Origin: Akkermansiaceae bacterium
Lineage (GTDB): Bacteria > Verrucomicrobiota > Verrucomicrobiia > Verrucomicrobiales > DEV007
Direction of reading: 5' to 3'
Assembly: GCA_024233005.1 (NCBI GenBank)
Contig: JACKQE010000006.1
Location: 186,001 to 250,000 of the forward strand
Length of the DNA stretch: 64,000 nucleotides
The notes under the pieces: generated by a model
Seen by the model: the letters and a program-made list of their open reading frames with translations, nothing else
Database searches by the model: none
What the model was told of the DNA's origin: nothing
In this document: positions 34,137-43,514 of the stretch, piece by piece
Layout of the letters: each line of letters starts with the position of its first letter
How positions within the stretch are numbered: position 1 is the stretch's first letter
Made by a program: the position numbers and the translations under genes

Positions 34137-37075
34137 TCCAGTTCGATGTATATGTAATTTAAAGCGAACACTGCGTCCTCTTGAGCCTGCGAGATGCGTT
34201 TTTGGTCGGTCGGGGTGCCCGTCCATTTCAGCAGATTGGCATACATCAGATTGTATTTCTCGGGCTCGTGTTCGATCGATCCTGGAAGGTGGAGCACTTC
34301 GTGGGCAAGCACATGCTCCACCCCTTCGAAGCCGCCGAATCCGAACGGTTGAGCGCTGCCGATCAACAAGTCCTTGATGAAGACCTTGTCGGTATAATTC
34401 AGCAGGTTTCCGACGGAATCGGTTTCCCCGGGAAGCGTCGTGACAAACGCATCCGTCATGGCTTGGCCCATCGTACCAAACCTCCCCCCGATCATCGAAT
34501 CGATGAAGTAGGCATCGACCATTCCAGGAGTCGAGAACTGCTCCATCAGGTTTTTTCCTTCTTCGAGGATCTTCACCTCAAAATTTTGGGTATCATACTC
34601 AAAAAGCTTCAACCGCGCAGGTTGGTCCTCGAAGTTGTATGCGACGGGGCCGGGAGCCGAATTATGCGCGACGTCTAAGCCAATCTGTGCGAAGATTTCG
34701 CGCATGCTATCGACTGCTTTCCCTATTTGCGCCGCACTCCTTGTGCCTGAACCCTGAAAGCGCCATGTTGTCAGCTTCAAAGTCCCGCGCTTGTGGACGT
34801 TTGCCTCGATGCTGGCTGCTCCCCCGCCTGGAATCGCAACTGAGAACGTCACGGTGTCTCCCAACTTTACTTTATGGGTGACATCGGTGAGTTGCTCGTC
34901 GGTGTTCGGCGGATAGGCGTCGTCCACATCATCCGCGACAAGGATCAGCCCCTTGGTCAGGAATACGCCCGGTTGACCAGCGATCTCGGTCACTTCGATT
35001 TCGTTTTCGGGATCGCTGTCGGTCTTGATCTTTACGGTCGCCGTTCCCTGGCCTTCCTTCCATAGCATCGGAACCTTCAAATAGAACCGGTCGATGTCGA
35101 CTTCGTTGAAGTTCTGTTTCACCGAGGGACTCTGCGAAGTCCCCTCGAAGGAGTCCTCCCATTTCGCGACCTTCAGCTTGCCGGTCGCGACCAGTTCGTT
35201 CGTGTTGAATCCGCTCGAAGTGGATCCTTCTTCCGGGACGAGAATCTCCACAGGCAGGAGGCGCACCTCATTTCGCATCCCCTGCTCCACGGGCGGCTCG
35301 ACCCACAGGCGGCCGTTGTGCACGCTGACCCAAGGCGGCGCTCCTGTCATCGCTTCCACCCGCCCGACGCCCGTCAATCCCGGCTCCAGGAGGAAGGTCA
35401 CCGTTCCGGCACCCTGCCAATCGGGCTCCGCCTGAAACGCGGTGGAACTGGTCAAGATCAGATACGTTCTCCGGTGCGCCACCTCCGAAGCGGAACCTTC
35501 CACCCACACTTCGGCCGCCTCCCCTTGCGGGTAAAGTCCCGTGTCCGACACAGGAGTGCTCTGTTTGCTGGCGGCGAACTCTGAAACCACCTTCACTCCG
35601 CCGCCTTCCTCCCAGCCCGTGAAGACGTCGCCCGAACCGGGGGCATTCAGATTCAACTCGCCCGAAACATCCTCCTGGTAAACCTGCCCCGGCTCGTCCG
35701 CATAGGCTTCGGACACGGCCTGGTCACTGGCCAACTCCCCCGATGGACCGCTGAATGGAAGGATGGTCTCCCCGGCAACACCCACCTGCTTCCTGGCGTT
35801 CCACCAATACCACGTTTCATACCCGGTCGGCAGCCCGTCGGGATCCGTGCCCGTCGGGACTTCCGTGGTGTAAAAATCCACCAGCCAGCCGTCCGCGGTC
35901 AAGGCGGCCATATCTTCGGATTGGTTCGCTGATCCGCTGGTGTAAATCCACTCCTCCTGGGAGTGCCGGGTGATGGTGCCTCCAGAGACCTTCAGGCTTC
36001 TGACCCTCAGATGCAAGTCGGTGGTCGCGGCCAGCGCGGTGCCACCCACCGGAGGCACGGCAGATCCGGTCGCCCCGTTGCCGTTCCCTTGCTCATTTCC
36101 GTTTCCGCTGGTGGAGCCGCTCCCGTCTCCGCCAGTGCCGCCGGCCGACGACGCCACGGGATGACTTGCGGCCTGGCCCGGCAGGGTGCCGGCGGCCACT
36201 TCGGCCAGATTGCCAAAGCCATCGCCGTCGCTGTCTTCCTCGCCGTCGGGAACCCCGTCCTCATCGCTGTCGGCGGAGCGGGGATTGAGCAGGAGCTGGT
36301 ATTCCAACAAGCTGGGCAGTCCGTCGGCATCCGGATCGGTGGCGGAGTATCCCGGGTAGCCGGGAATGACGAAAGCGGTGTAGTCCCCGGTGACTATTTG
36401 CATGAAAGCGAGGTCCTCTCCGGTGGCGGGGGAGGTTGGGGAGGCCAGATCCAATCCCCAGGTCAGTTCCTCGAAATTCATGACCCCGTCCTGGTCGTAG
36501 TCAGCCACGGGATCGAGAGGATTGCCAGGATCGAGGCTGCCCGGGTGGACTTGGGCCCAGTGGGCTTCGGTGATGTCATTGAGCCGGTCGCCGTCGAGAT
36601 CGGGAACCGGGCTCACAAGAGCCGCATCGAGGACCCACCCTTGCTGGAAGGCTTCCGCGTTGCTGAAGCCGTCGCCGTCGAGATCGGCGGCCCCGTCGGC
36701 GGGATCCAGGTCATTCATCCCGTAAAACCACTCCAGCTCGGAAGGCACGCCGTCGGCATCGGGATCGGTCTGCGGATTGAGGCGGGCGTCGGCGGGGAAG
36801 GGATCGAGGGCATCCTCCCAGCCGTCGCCATCCTGGTCGGCGGGCGGGGTGGTGTATCCATAGTAGGCCGGATCTTCCCAGGGATCCGGCACATAGGTGT
36901 CGTCGACGCCGTCGCCGTCGGAGTCATAGTAGTATCCTGCCTGCAGGGCCGTGGGCAGAGGAGGCATGGCCGAGCTGAGGAGGGCACAGAAAAGAAGCGC
37001 CCGACCCCACCGGGTTCGCCAGCGGTTCAGTGAAAGACTATGGAAATTTGATGGGGGGGGGGCACCGCGTTTCAT
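34133..37075 (-). CDS. Secreted TSP3-repeat protein with C-terminal metzincin-like metalloprotease domain
   Basis: Starting at the ATG at 37075, the 980-residue product has a signal peptide (RALLFCALLSSAMPPLPTALQAG). Then come at least seven calcium-binding TSP3/EF-like loops (DSDGDGVDD, DQDGDGWED, DLDGDGFSN, DYDQDGVMN, DSDEDGVPD, DSDGDGFGN), a Gly/Ser/Asn linker (about 310-340) and beta-rich domains. The end contains the zinc-site motif HEVLH with a further His seven residues on and an NLMY Met-turn-like segment (motif DNA 34241-34303). Metzincins use HExxHxxGxxH plus such a turn; here the third His is one residue late. It is probably a surface protease. Ten C in a row occur at codons 5-8. 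Confidence 0.82.
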   Translation of the reverse strand: MKRGAPPPSNFHSLSLNRWRTRWGRALLFCALLSSAMPPLPTALQAGYYYDSDGDGVDDTYVPDPWEDPAYYGYTTPPADQDGDGWEDALDPFPADARLNPQTDPDADGVPSELEWFYGMNDLDPADGAADLDGDGFSNAEAFQQGWVLDAALVSPVPDLDGDRLNDITEAHWAQVHPGSLDPGNPLDPVADYDQDGVMNFEELTWGLDLASPTSPATGEDLAFMQIVTGDYTAFVIPGYPGYSATDPDADGLPSLLEYQLLLNPRSADSDEDGVPDGEEDSDGDGFGNLAEVAAGTLPGQAASHPVASSAGGTGGDGSGSTSGNGNEQGNGNGATGSAVPPVGGTALAATTDLHLRVRSLKVSGGTITRHSQEEWIYTSGSANQSEDMAALTADGWLVDFYTTEVPTGTDPDGLPTGYETWYWWNARKQVGVAGETILPFSGPSGELASDQAVSEAYADEPGQVYQEDVSGELNLNAPGSGDVFTGWEEGGGVKVVSEFAASKQSTPVSDTGLYPQGEAAEVWVEGSASEVAHRRTYLILTSSTAFQAEPDWQGAGTVTFLLEPGLTGVGRVEAMTGAPPWVSVHNGRLWVEPPVEQGMRNEVRLLPVEILVPEEGSTSSGFNTNELVATGKLKVAKWEDSFEGTSQSPSVKQNFNEVDIDRFYLKVPMLWKEGQGTATVKIKTDSDPENEIEVTEIAGQPGVFLTKGLILVADDVDDAYPPNTDEQLTDVTHKVKLGDTVTFSVAIPGGGAASIEANVHKRGTLKLTTWRFQGSGTRSAAQIGKAVDSMREIFAQIGLDVAHNSAPGPVAYNFEDQPARLKLFEYDTQNFEVKILEEGKNLMEQFSTPGMVDAYFIDSMIGGRFGTMGQAMTDAFVTTLPGETDSVGNLLNYTDKVFIKDLLIGSAQPFGFGGFEGVEHVLAHEVLHLPGSIEHEPEKYNLMYANLLKWTGTPTDQKRISQAQEDAVFALNYIYIELE
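37053..37062. repeat. Homopolymer run of ten G (C on the coding strand)
   Basis: The run is the longest homopolymer I noticed in the window. It falls inside codons 5-8 of the metalloprotease gene, between its start codon and its signal peptide. A one-base slip would shift the frame and silence the gene, as in bacterial contingency loci. Confidence 0.85.
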
Positions 37076-37481
37076 GGATTTCTGGTCTGGAAGCCGAGCA
37101 TGACCAATGCGCCCGGCTGTGGCAACATTATTTTTACGACTGCGGGTATTTTTTCTCGCTGGAACCCAAACTCCGGCCACTGAAGGGCTAACTTAAGCTG
37201 CGGCCTCATGAATAGGAGATCAGGAATGATGGGTCAAGGACGACGAAGGTCTCGGCATCGGGAGCTACGACCTCCGCGGCGTGAGGAGCACGGCCTTGGG
37301 GATCGACCCGAATAGCCGTCTGGCCATGGAATCCTGGTCCAACGGTTCAACATGGCCGGCGCGGAACCAAAGATCATGTATGGTTCCTTCATGCATCCAG
37401 CGATTTCGGCCAATGGAAAGCCACGACGATGAATCCACCGGGGCCCTTTCCAATCGAATCCAGCTCACTCGCCTCCTCTCT
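37076..37481. other. Divergent intergenic stretch
   Basis: About 400 bp lie between the divergent protease and lectin-esterase genes and must hold both promoters; I could not place convincing -35/-10 boxes. A stretch near 37228-37300 reads on the plus strand as DDEGLGIGSYDLRGVRS and may be a gene remnant. No RNA gene was recognised. Confidence 0.45.
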
Positions 37482-39722
37482 ATGAAAATCCTTCCCTTCG
37501 CAAGACGCGCCCCGTGGCATCGCCTCCACAGAATCATCCACGTTCTCGCCCTGCTGGGTGCCGGAGTGGTGGCCCCAACCCAGGCCGAAGACTGGGGCGC
37601 TTTTTCCATCATTCCGGTCGGAGGTCCGTCCATGGTCCTGGAAGCGGTCAATGCCGGCACAGCGGATGGCACGGTCGTTTCGATCGGCAAGCCTTCCGGA
37701 GCGGCCCATCAAAAATGGGTCATCGTTCCCAAGTCGGACGGATTCGTTTCGATCCAGCCGGCCCACCAACCGAATTTGGTACTCGCGGTGGCGCAAGGCG
37801 GCGGAGAGAACGGGACCCCGGTCGTGCTCGAATCCGAGCGTGCGCAGCCCTGGCAACGATGGGCGCTTGGCAGACAGGACAACGGCAGCTACCTCCTGAC
37901 GCCGCAACACGCGCCCGGAAAAGGTCTCGATGATTTCGGCGGCCAGATCGACACCGGCTCGAAAATCGATCTCTGGGAAAGCATACCGGGCGATCGCCAC
38001 CTGCAATGGTTCATCCAGCCGCTGGCCGGCAGTCCCCTGCCCGCCGCAACTGCCGGACCTCCCCCCGCTTATGTGGCGCCGGAAATCAAACCCGAGGACA
38101 TCCGTCCCGGCGAGATCAAGGAAACCCAATTCAAAAACAGCATGATCTTTCCGGGCACCATCCGCGATGTCACCGTGTTCATCCCGGCGCAGTATGACGG
38201 CTCAAAACCGGCCTGCGTGTATGTGAAAACCGACGGCTACCATCAGCGCGAGAAATCACTGATGGAAACCATGATCGCCACCGGGGAAATGCCGGTGACC
38301 ATCGGAGTCTTCGTCCGTCCCGGGACCCTGCCAGCACCGATGGAAGGCACGCTCGACCGGCGCAATCGCGACTTTGAATACGATGCGGTGAACGACAACA
38401 AGGTCCGCTTTCTAACCGAGGAATTGCTCCCGTTTGTGGCGAAGGAGTTCGGTCTGAATCTGTCGCAGGATGGCAACGACCGCTGCCTGTCCGGCGGCAG
38501 CAGCGGAGGGATCGCGGCATTCGTGGCGGCCTGGAACCGTCCGGATGCCTTCAGCAGGGTGTATTGCGCGAGCGGGAGTTTTGTGGCCTTCCGCGGCGGC
38601 CACGAGTTTCCGACGATGATTCGCAAGTTCGAGGCAAAACCGATCCGCACTTTCATGACCACCGGGATGCGCGACATGGAGAATGTGGCGGGCGATTGGT
38701 TCCTGCTCGATCAGGAGGTGGACAAGGCTCTCACGTTTTCCGGCTATGACCACCAGTTCCGCATCATTGATGGCGGCCATGTGGCGGGCTATCTGGAGAA
38801 CTACCGGGAAGGCATGGCCTACCTGTGGAAAGGCTGGCCCGACCGGGTGGAGGCAGGACCCAGCGCGCCCCGCGCTCAGGAGATTCTGATACCCGGGGAA
38901 GGATGGCAGCTCGTTGCCGAAGGCTTCAAGAGCACCCGAGGTCCGGCGTGCAACGCCAGCGGCGAGGTGTTTTTTGCCGACACATCGAACAACAAGATCC
39001 ATCGCATCGATTTGGAAGGGAAGGTCAGCGAATTTATCGCCGACGCCGGACAGGCGCATGGCGTCACCATCGGCGCGGACGGCACGCTGTTCACCATCTC
39101 GGAACGATCGGGGAAACTCATGAGCTATGACGCGGCGGGCACCCCCACGGTCGTGCTCGAAGGCCTTCTCGGTCATTCCATTCTGGCCGCGCCGGGCGGC
39201 GGACTCTATGTCACCAGCAATGGCGACAAGCCCAACGGGCCGGGCACCGTCTGGTTCATCAAGGATGGTCAAAAAACGCAGGTCGATTCCGGCATCAAAT
39301 TCGCCACCGGTATGGCCGTTCGGCCCGACCAATGGCTGCTGTCCGTCGCCGAAGGACACTCCAAATGGGTCTATTCCTACCAAATCAAGGCGGACGGAAC
39401 GCTCGCCAACAAAGAACGATTTTTTCACCTCCACGTCGCCGACTGGGACGACGACGCGGGAGCGGAGAGCGTCTGCTATTCGATCGAAGGCCGCCAGTTC
39501 ATCGCCACCCGCAGCGGCATCCAAATCAGTGCCGATGATGGTCCGACCCAGGTGATCCTGCCGCTACCCGACGGCGCTCGGGTGACGGGCGTCTGTCTCG
39601 GAGGGAAGGACAGGGACACCCTGTTCGCCTTCTGCGGAAACAAGATCTGGAAACGCCCCGTCAAGCAGCATGCGATGGGGGCCTTCACTCCCTGGACGAA
39701 GGTCACCCCTACCTCCCTGTAG
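37482..39722 (+). CDS. Secreted ricin-type lectin / esterase / gluconolactonase (SMP-30-like) fusion
   Basis: The ATG at 37482 gives a leader (VLALLGAGVVAPTQAED) and 746 residues. Domain 1 (about 38-190) is a ricin-type beta-trefoil (HQKWVIVPKSDGFVSIQP, QPWQRWALG, HLQWFIQPL). Domain 2 (about 215-450) is an alpha/beta-hydrolase esterase of the Fes/esterase D type, with the nucleophile elbow GGSSGG and a downstream HVAGY histidine candidate. Domain 3 (about 465-740) is an SMP-30-like six-bladed propeller (GWQLVAEGFKSTRGPACN, VFFADTSNNKIHRID). The parts suggest glycan binding plus ester and lactone hydrolysis outside the cell. It is a stand-alone gene. Confidence 0.85.
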   Translation: MKILPFARRAPWHRLHRIIHVLALLGAGVVAPTQAEDWGAFSIIPVGGPSMVLEAVNAGTADGTVVSIGKPSGAAHQKWVIVPKSDGFVSIQPAHQPNLVLAVAQGGGENGTPVVLESERAQPWQRWALGRQDNGSYLLTPQHAPGKGLDDFGGQIDTGSKIDLWESIPGDRHLQWFIQPLAGSPLPAATAGPPPAYVAPEIKPEDIRPGEIKETQFKNSMIFPGTIRDVTVFIPAQYDGSKPACVYVKTDGYHQREKSLMETMIATGEMPVTIGVFVRPGTLPAPMEGTLDRRNRDFEYDAVNDNKVRFLTEELLPFVAKEFGLNLSQDGNDRCLSGGSSGGIAAFVAAWNRPDAFSRVYCASGSFVAFRGGHEFPTMIRKFEAKPIRTFMTTGMRDMENVAGDWFLLDQEVDKALTFSGYDHQFRIIDGGHVAGYLENYREGMAYLWKGWPDRVEAGPSAPRAQEILIPGEGWQLVAEGFKSTRGPACNASGEVFFADTSNNKIHRIDLEGKVSEFIADAGQAHGVTIGADGTLFTISERSGKLMSYDAAGTPTVVLEGLLGHSILAAPGGGLYVTSNGDKPNGPGTVWFIKDGQKTQVDSGIKFATGMAVRPDQWLLSVAEGHSKWVYSYQIKADGTLANKERFFHLHVADWDDDAGAESVCYSIEGRQFIATRSGIQISADDGPTQVILPLPDGARVTGVCLGGKDRDTLFAFCGNKIWKRPVKQHAMGAFTPWTKVTPTSL

Positions 39723-39781
39723 GCCGGCCCGCCCCATGCCTTTGACAGCCGGGACGGTCGATGGCCCTGAGGGGCCCGGAC

Positions 39782-41044
39782 TCAGCCGGTCACCGACATC
39801 TTGAGACCATCCATGGGTTTGGTCCCTGTCGCGAACGATCCGGTTTCCAGTCCCAGCCGCTGCAACATCGAGACGAACAGATTGGGCAGGGGATAGTTGT
39901 TTTCCGGGTCGAAGGCGAGGTGCTGACCGTGCTCGAATCCGCCTCCGGCGAATATGATCGGCAGATTCCTGGTGTCGTGGCTGCTGGCATTGCCAAGGTT
40001 CGAGCCGAACAGCACCATCGTGGATTCCAACAAACTGGCGTCCCCGTCGCTGCTTTCGGAAAGCTTTTTCAGGAAGCCGCCGAACTCACGCAGCACCACC
40101 GATTCGACAAGGGTGAGTTGCTTGATTTTGGCGGCATCCAGACCGTGATGGGATAGGTTGTGGTAATCCTCGTCGACACCGGGAACGACGGGCACGGCGT
40201 TCATTCCCGTGAAATTGTAGGTCAGGAACCGGGTGGAATCGGTTTCCAAGGACAGGTGCATGACGTCATAGATCGAGCGCATTTGCTCCACGATTTTCCT
40301 GCTGTCAGGCTCGTCCTGGGGCGGTTTCACCGCAACGACCGGCTTGGGCTGGTGCTCCCATTCCTCGGCCTTGACCAGCCGGCGCTCGGCCTCCCGCACG
40401 GCCTCAAAATACTGGTCGAGCTTCTCTTTGTCGCGGCCACTGAGACGACGGCCCATCGACTTGGTTTTGTCCAGAACCACATCGAGAATGCTTTGGCCGT
40501 CCCGCAGCCGCTGCAGTTGCCTGGCTTGTTCGTCCGGTTTACCGGCGACGAACATTTTCCGAAAGACCTCGGAGGGCCGGGTGATGGCCGGGATTTCCAC
40601 GCCGGAACGCGACCAGGACAATCCGGGACCACTGCTGCTCAATGAGATCGAACCAAACCGCGTCTCCGAACCCAGTTCTGCCGCCGCAAATTGATCGATC
40701 GAGATCGTGTTCCGGAATCCGGCACTGTTCGGATGCTGGGCACCGGTCAGGAAGGATTTGTAGGACGAGTGACCGCCGCCCACGGCCGGATGTGAGGTCC
40801 CGGAAATGACGGTGAATTGGTCCCGAAATTCGCCGATTTCCTTGAGGTAAGGCGTCAGTTCATAGTCCTTACCGGCAGCGGTCGGGATCATGTTCGGTGC
40901 GTGGAGTCCGAGTCCGACATTGACCGCCACCAGCCGTCTCCGGGGGTTTGCGGGTCCGGCCATGGCCGGAAGGGATTCAAGAAAGGGCAGTCCGATTGCG
41001 ACACCAGCGCCGCGGAGAAAGGATCTTCGGGTGGTCAGATTCAT
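39782..41044 (-). CDS. DUF1552 Tat-exported protein
   Basis: The 420-residue protein begins with a Tat signal (TTRRSFLRGAGVAIGLPFLES), the standard start of DUF1552 proteins. The family pattern continues with HAPNMIPTAAGKDYELTPYL, SGTSHPAVGGGHSSYKSFLTGA and the end block LPNLFVSMLQRLGLETG. DUF1552 proteins, an alkaline-phosphatase-like relative of DUF1501, are nearly always encoded next to DUF1592 cytochrome-like proteins in PVC bacteria, as here. The start overlaps the DUF1592 stop by 4 bp (ATGA). The pair is thought to work in the periplasm on an unknown organic substrate. Confidence 0.93.
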   Translation of the reverse strand: MNLTTRRSFLRGAGVAIGLPFLESLPAMAGPANPRRRLVAVNVGLGLHAPNMIPTAAGKDYELTPYLKEIGEFRDQFTVISGTSHPAVGGGHSSYKSFLTGAQHPNSAGFRNTISIDQFAAAELGSETRFGSISLSSSGPGLSWSRSGVEIPAITRPSEVFRKMFVAGKPDEQARQLQRLRDGQSILDVVLDKTKSMGRRLSGRDKEKLDQYFEAVREAERRLVKAEEWEHQPKPVVAVKPPQDEPDSRKIVEQMRSIYDVMHLSLETDSTRFLTYNFTGMNAVPVVPGVDEDYHNLSHHGLDAAKIKQLTLVESVVLREFGGFLKKLSESSDGDASLLESTMVLFGSNLGNASSHDTRNLPIIFAGGGFEHGQHLAFDPENNYPLPNLFVSMLQRLGLETGSFATGTKPMDGLKMSVTG

Positions 41045-43377
41045 GGTTTTCGAAAGGTGTCACTCCGGGTGATGGCATGGATGAGGGAACGGAAACCGTA
41101 CCCGTGCGTCCGGGCTTCACGCACGATGGCCTCAATGGCAGGTCGGTCAGAAAATCCGGTCTTCCGGCCAAGCGCGTAGGTGAGGAGCTTGTGGGTCAGA
41201 TTTCTCGTCAGTTGGTCGGGATCCCTGGCCAACAGGTGCTTGAATTCGCGGATATCGGTGAAGGCTTCCCCGGTCGGCAACTGCCCGGAGGAATCCACCG
41301 GCTTGCCGACCCGGTAGCGGACCCAGGCCAGAGTGAAAGGCGCCCGCGAGAGCCCGGGACGGGCCCCATTTTCAGCCATCGTCCGGTACTCGGTCCGGTA
41401 CCCGCCAATCGGGTCGAAGCTTTCGAGGGCAAAGCCGGGAGGATCGATTTTCGCATGGCAACCGGCACAGGAAGCGATGTTGCGGTGCTTGGCGAGCTGC
41501 TCTCGGATCGTCGTCGCACCCCGGATATCCGGCTGGACCGAGCCCACATTATCAGGGGGCGGCGGGGGAGGTTGACCGAGGATGTTTTTCAGGACCCAGG
41601 CCCCGCGAATCACCGGTGAAGTGTTGGTGCCGTTGGCCGTCACCTTCAAAATACCGGCCTGTGTCAGGACTCCCCCCCGCACACTGTCTGCAGGCAGGGA
41701 GACCTTGCGGAACTCCTGCCCTTCGATGCCCGGGATGCCGTAATGGCTGGCGAGGCGTCCATTGAGAAAGGTGAAAGTGGAATCCACGAAATTCACCACG
41801 CTGAGATCCTGAGCAAGGATCTCCTGGAAAAACAACTCCGTCTCGCGGGGCATCGAGAGGTTGAGCAGTTCATCGAATTCAGGAAACAGGTTGGCATCGG
41901 GGGCGGTGAAATTGATCTCCCTCAAACCAAGCCACTGGCCGGTGAAATTTGTGGTGAAGGACAAGGCCCTGGGATCTCCGAGGAGACGCTCGACCTGGGT
42001 GTGAAGCGTCGCCGGATCCCCGAGATCCGCCGCGCTGAGTTCGGCGTCTGGCAGGGAACTCCAGAGAAAATAGGAAAGCCTGGAGGCAAGGGCCTCCGGC
42101 TTGAGCTCCCCTTCCCCGGGTTCATCGAGGAAAAGGAACTCCGGTGACGTCAGAATGGCTTTCAAACTGACTCGGAGCGCCAAGTCGAAGGATTGCCCCT
42201 CCGCAAGCGCCGCCTCAAACAACTTGAGATACGAGCCGGCCTCGTCCGGATCGACGGGTCGCCGAAAGGCCCGGGGCAGCAAGCGGCGGATGATCTCCCC
42301 GGCATCCGGCGCTCCTTCGCCGAGCAATTCGGCCCGGCTTGCCGGGGGCCACTCGTCGACAGGCCCCTCGATCACCAGATCGCCGATCTCCACACCGGGG
42401 CCGGGAAAGGTGTCCGCGTCCTTGCGGGTGTCTTCCGTGCCGTAAAGCTTCGGCAGATAAGTGCCGCCGTCTTCGACTAGACGGTCGACGAATTCAATCG
42501 TGGTCCATTCGCCCGGCGGCACGTCATAGTATCCGACAAGGTGTTGCTCCCGGCGGTTCACGATGGTGTCACCTCCGTAAATCCGCATCGTCACCGGTTT
42601 GTCACTTTGAACCGCCCGGACCCGAAGGGTTCCTCGGTACGTGCCGGCCGGAGGCTTGAGGCGCGCGAAGTTGACCAGATTGGTGGGACAGTATCCGGAT
42701 TGAAAGATCACCAGGCCGTCCGCGGTCCGACGGAACATCTTGCCGATCTGGCTTTCCAACTGGGGATTTCCTTTCCAATCCACCTGTTGCAACAAGTTCG
42801 TTTCATGCCGGATGAAGCGGGGCTTTTCAGGAGGGCCGAAAACCGCATCCAAGACCTGGTCAGCCGCATCCAGATAGGCCTGCATCGCCTCGGGCGACAC
42901 CGCGAGCCCCTCGCCGACATTGTCGAATCCATTGGTCGAGGTGTCTTCCGGGAGACCGTTGATCCGGACCGTGGTCCGGAAGAGATCACGAACCGTATTT
43001 TCATACTCCTGTCGATTGAGTCGCCTCAGGACGACAGTGGCGCGCTGCCGGTCGGAGACGGTGAGGGCTTCCGCGAGCACCTGCTCGATTTCCTTTCTCT
43101 GCGCTGCCTCGGGTCGTGGTTTCTTGGACGGAGGCATTTCGCCACTGGCAATCCGGTCGTGGATCAGGATCCACCGTCGGATGGTTTCCTCATTCGAGAG
43201 GTCGGTATCCAGCGTCACAAGATCGAGCCCGCCATCTGCGTCCCGACCTTCATGGCAATCGATGCAATGGGCTTCCAAGAATGGCCGGGACATCTCAAAC
43301 ACATTTGCGGCCCGCCCCGGGAGTGGGAGCATGGCAGTCCATAAGACGAAGGCGAGAGCAGGGCGCCGCAGGAGCAT
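41041..43377 (-). CDS. DUF1587/DUF1592/DUF1588/DUF1585 protein with Planctomycete-type cytochrome c domain
   Basis: The ATG at 43377 gives a leader (LAFVLWTAMLPLPGRAA) and 778 residues. A cytochrome c heme site (HCIDCHEG) lies near residue 37. The DUF1587 block follows (LRRLNRQEYENTVRDLF), then DUF1595/1592 (RLLPRAFRRPVDPDE, ALASRLSYFLWSSLPD), DUF1588 (RGGVLTQAGILKVTANG, SPVIRGAWVLKNILG) and DUF1585 at the end. A second CxxCH, CAGCHAKIDPPGF, lies between DUF1588 and DUF1585. It is a probable periplasmic diheme redox enzyme. It is first in a two-gene operon with the DUF1552 protein. Confidence 0.94.
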   Translation of the reverse strand: MLLRRPALAFVLWTAMLPLPGRAANVFEMSRPFLEAHCIDCHEGRDADGGLDLVTLDTDLSNEETIRRWILIHDRIASGEMPPSKKPRPEAAQRKEIEQVLAEALTVSDRQRATVVLRRLNRQEYENTVRDLFRTTVRINGLPEDTSTNGFDNVGEGLAVSPEAMQAYLDAADQVLDAVFGPPEKPRFIRHETNLLQQVDWKGNPQLESQIGKMFRRTADGLVIFQSGYCPTNLVNFARLKPPAGTYRGTLRVRAVQSDKPVTMRIYGGDTIVNRREQHLVGYYDVPPGEWTTIEFVDRLVEDGGTYLPKLYGTEDTRKDADTFPGPGVEIGDLVIEGPVDEWPPASRAELLGEGAPDAGEIIRRLLPRAFRRPVDPDEAGSYLKLFEAALAEGQSFDLALRVSLKAILTSPEFLFLDEPGEGELKPEALASRLSYFLWSSLPDAELSAADLGDPATLHTQVERLLGDPRALSFTTNFTGQWLGLREINFTAPDANLFPEFDELLNLSMPRETELFFQEILAQDLSVVNFVDSTFTFLNGRLASHYGIPGIEGQEFRKVSLPADSVRGGVLTQAGILKVTANGTNTSPVIRGAWVLKNILGQPPPPPPDNVGSVQPDIRGATTIREQLAKHRNIASCAGCHAKIDPPGFALESFDPIGGYRTEYRTMAENGARPGLSRAPFTLAWVRYRVGKPVDSSGQLPTGEAFTDIREFKHLLARDPDQLTRNLTHKLLTYALGRKTGFSDRPAIEAIVREARTHGYGFRSLIHAITRSDTFRKP

Positions 43378-43514
43378 CGGGGAGGGGACTTGAAAGAGAG
43401 AGAGAAGGGCAACGCCTGATTTTAGTGACAGTCTGAAGCTTTGACAACCCTTGTCGCTGAGGAGGGCTTGGATTCTGTCGGAAAGAGCGGGGAGGATCCC
43501 CCGTTCCATGACAA

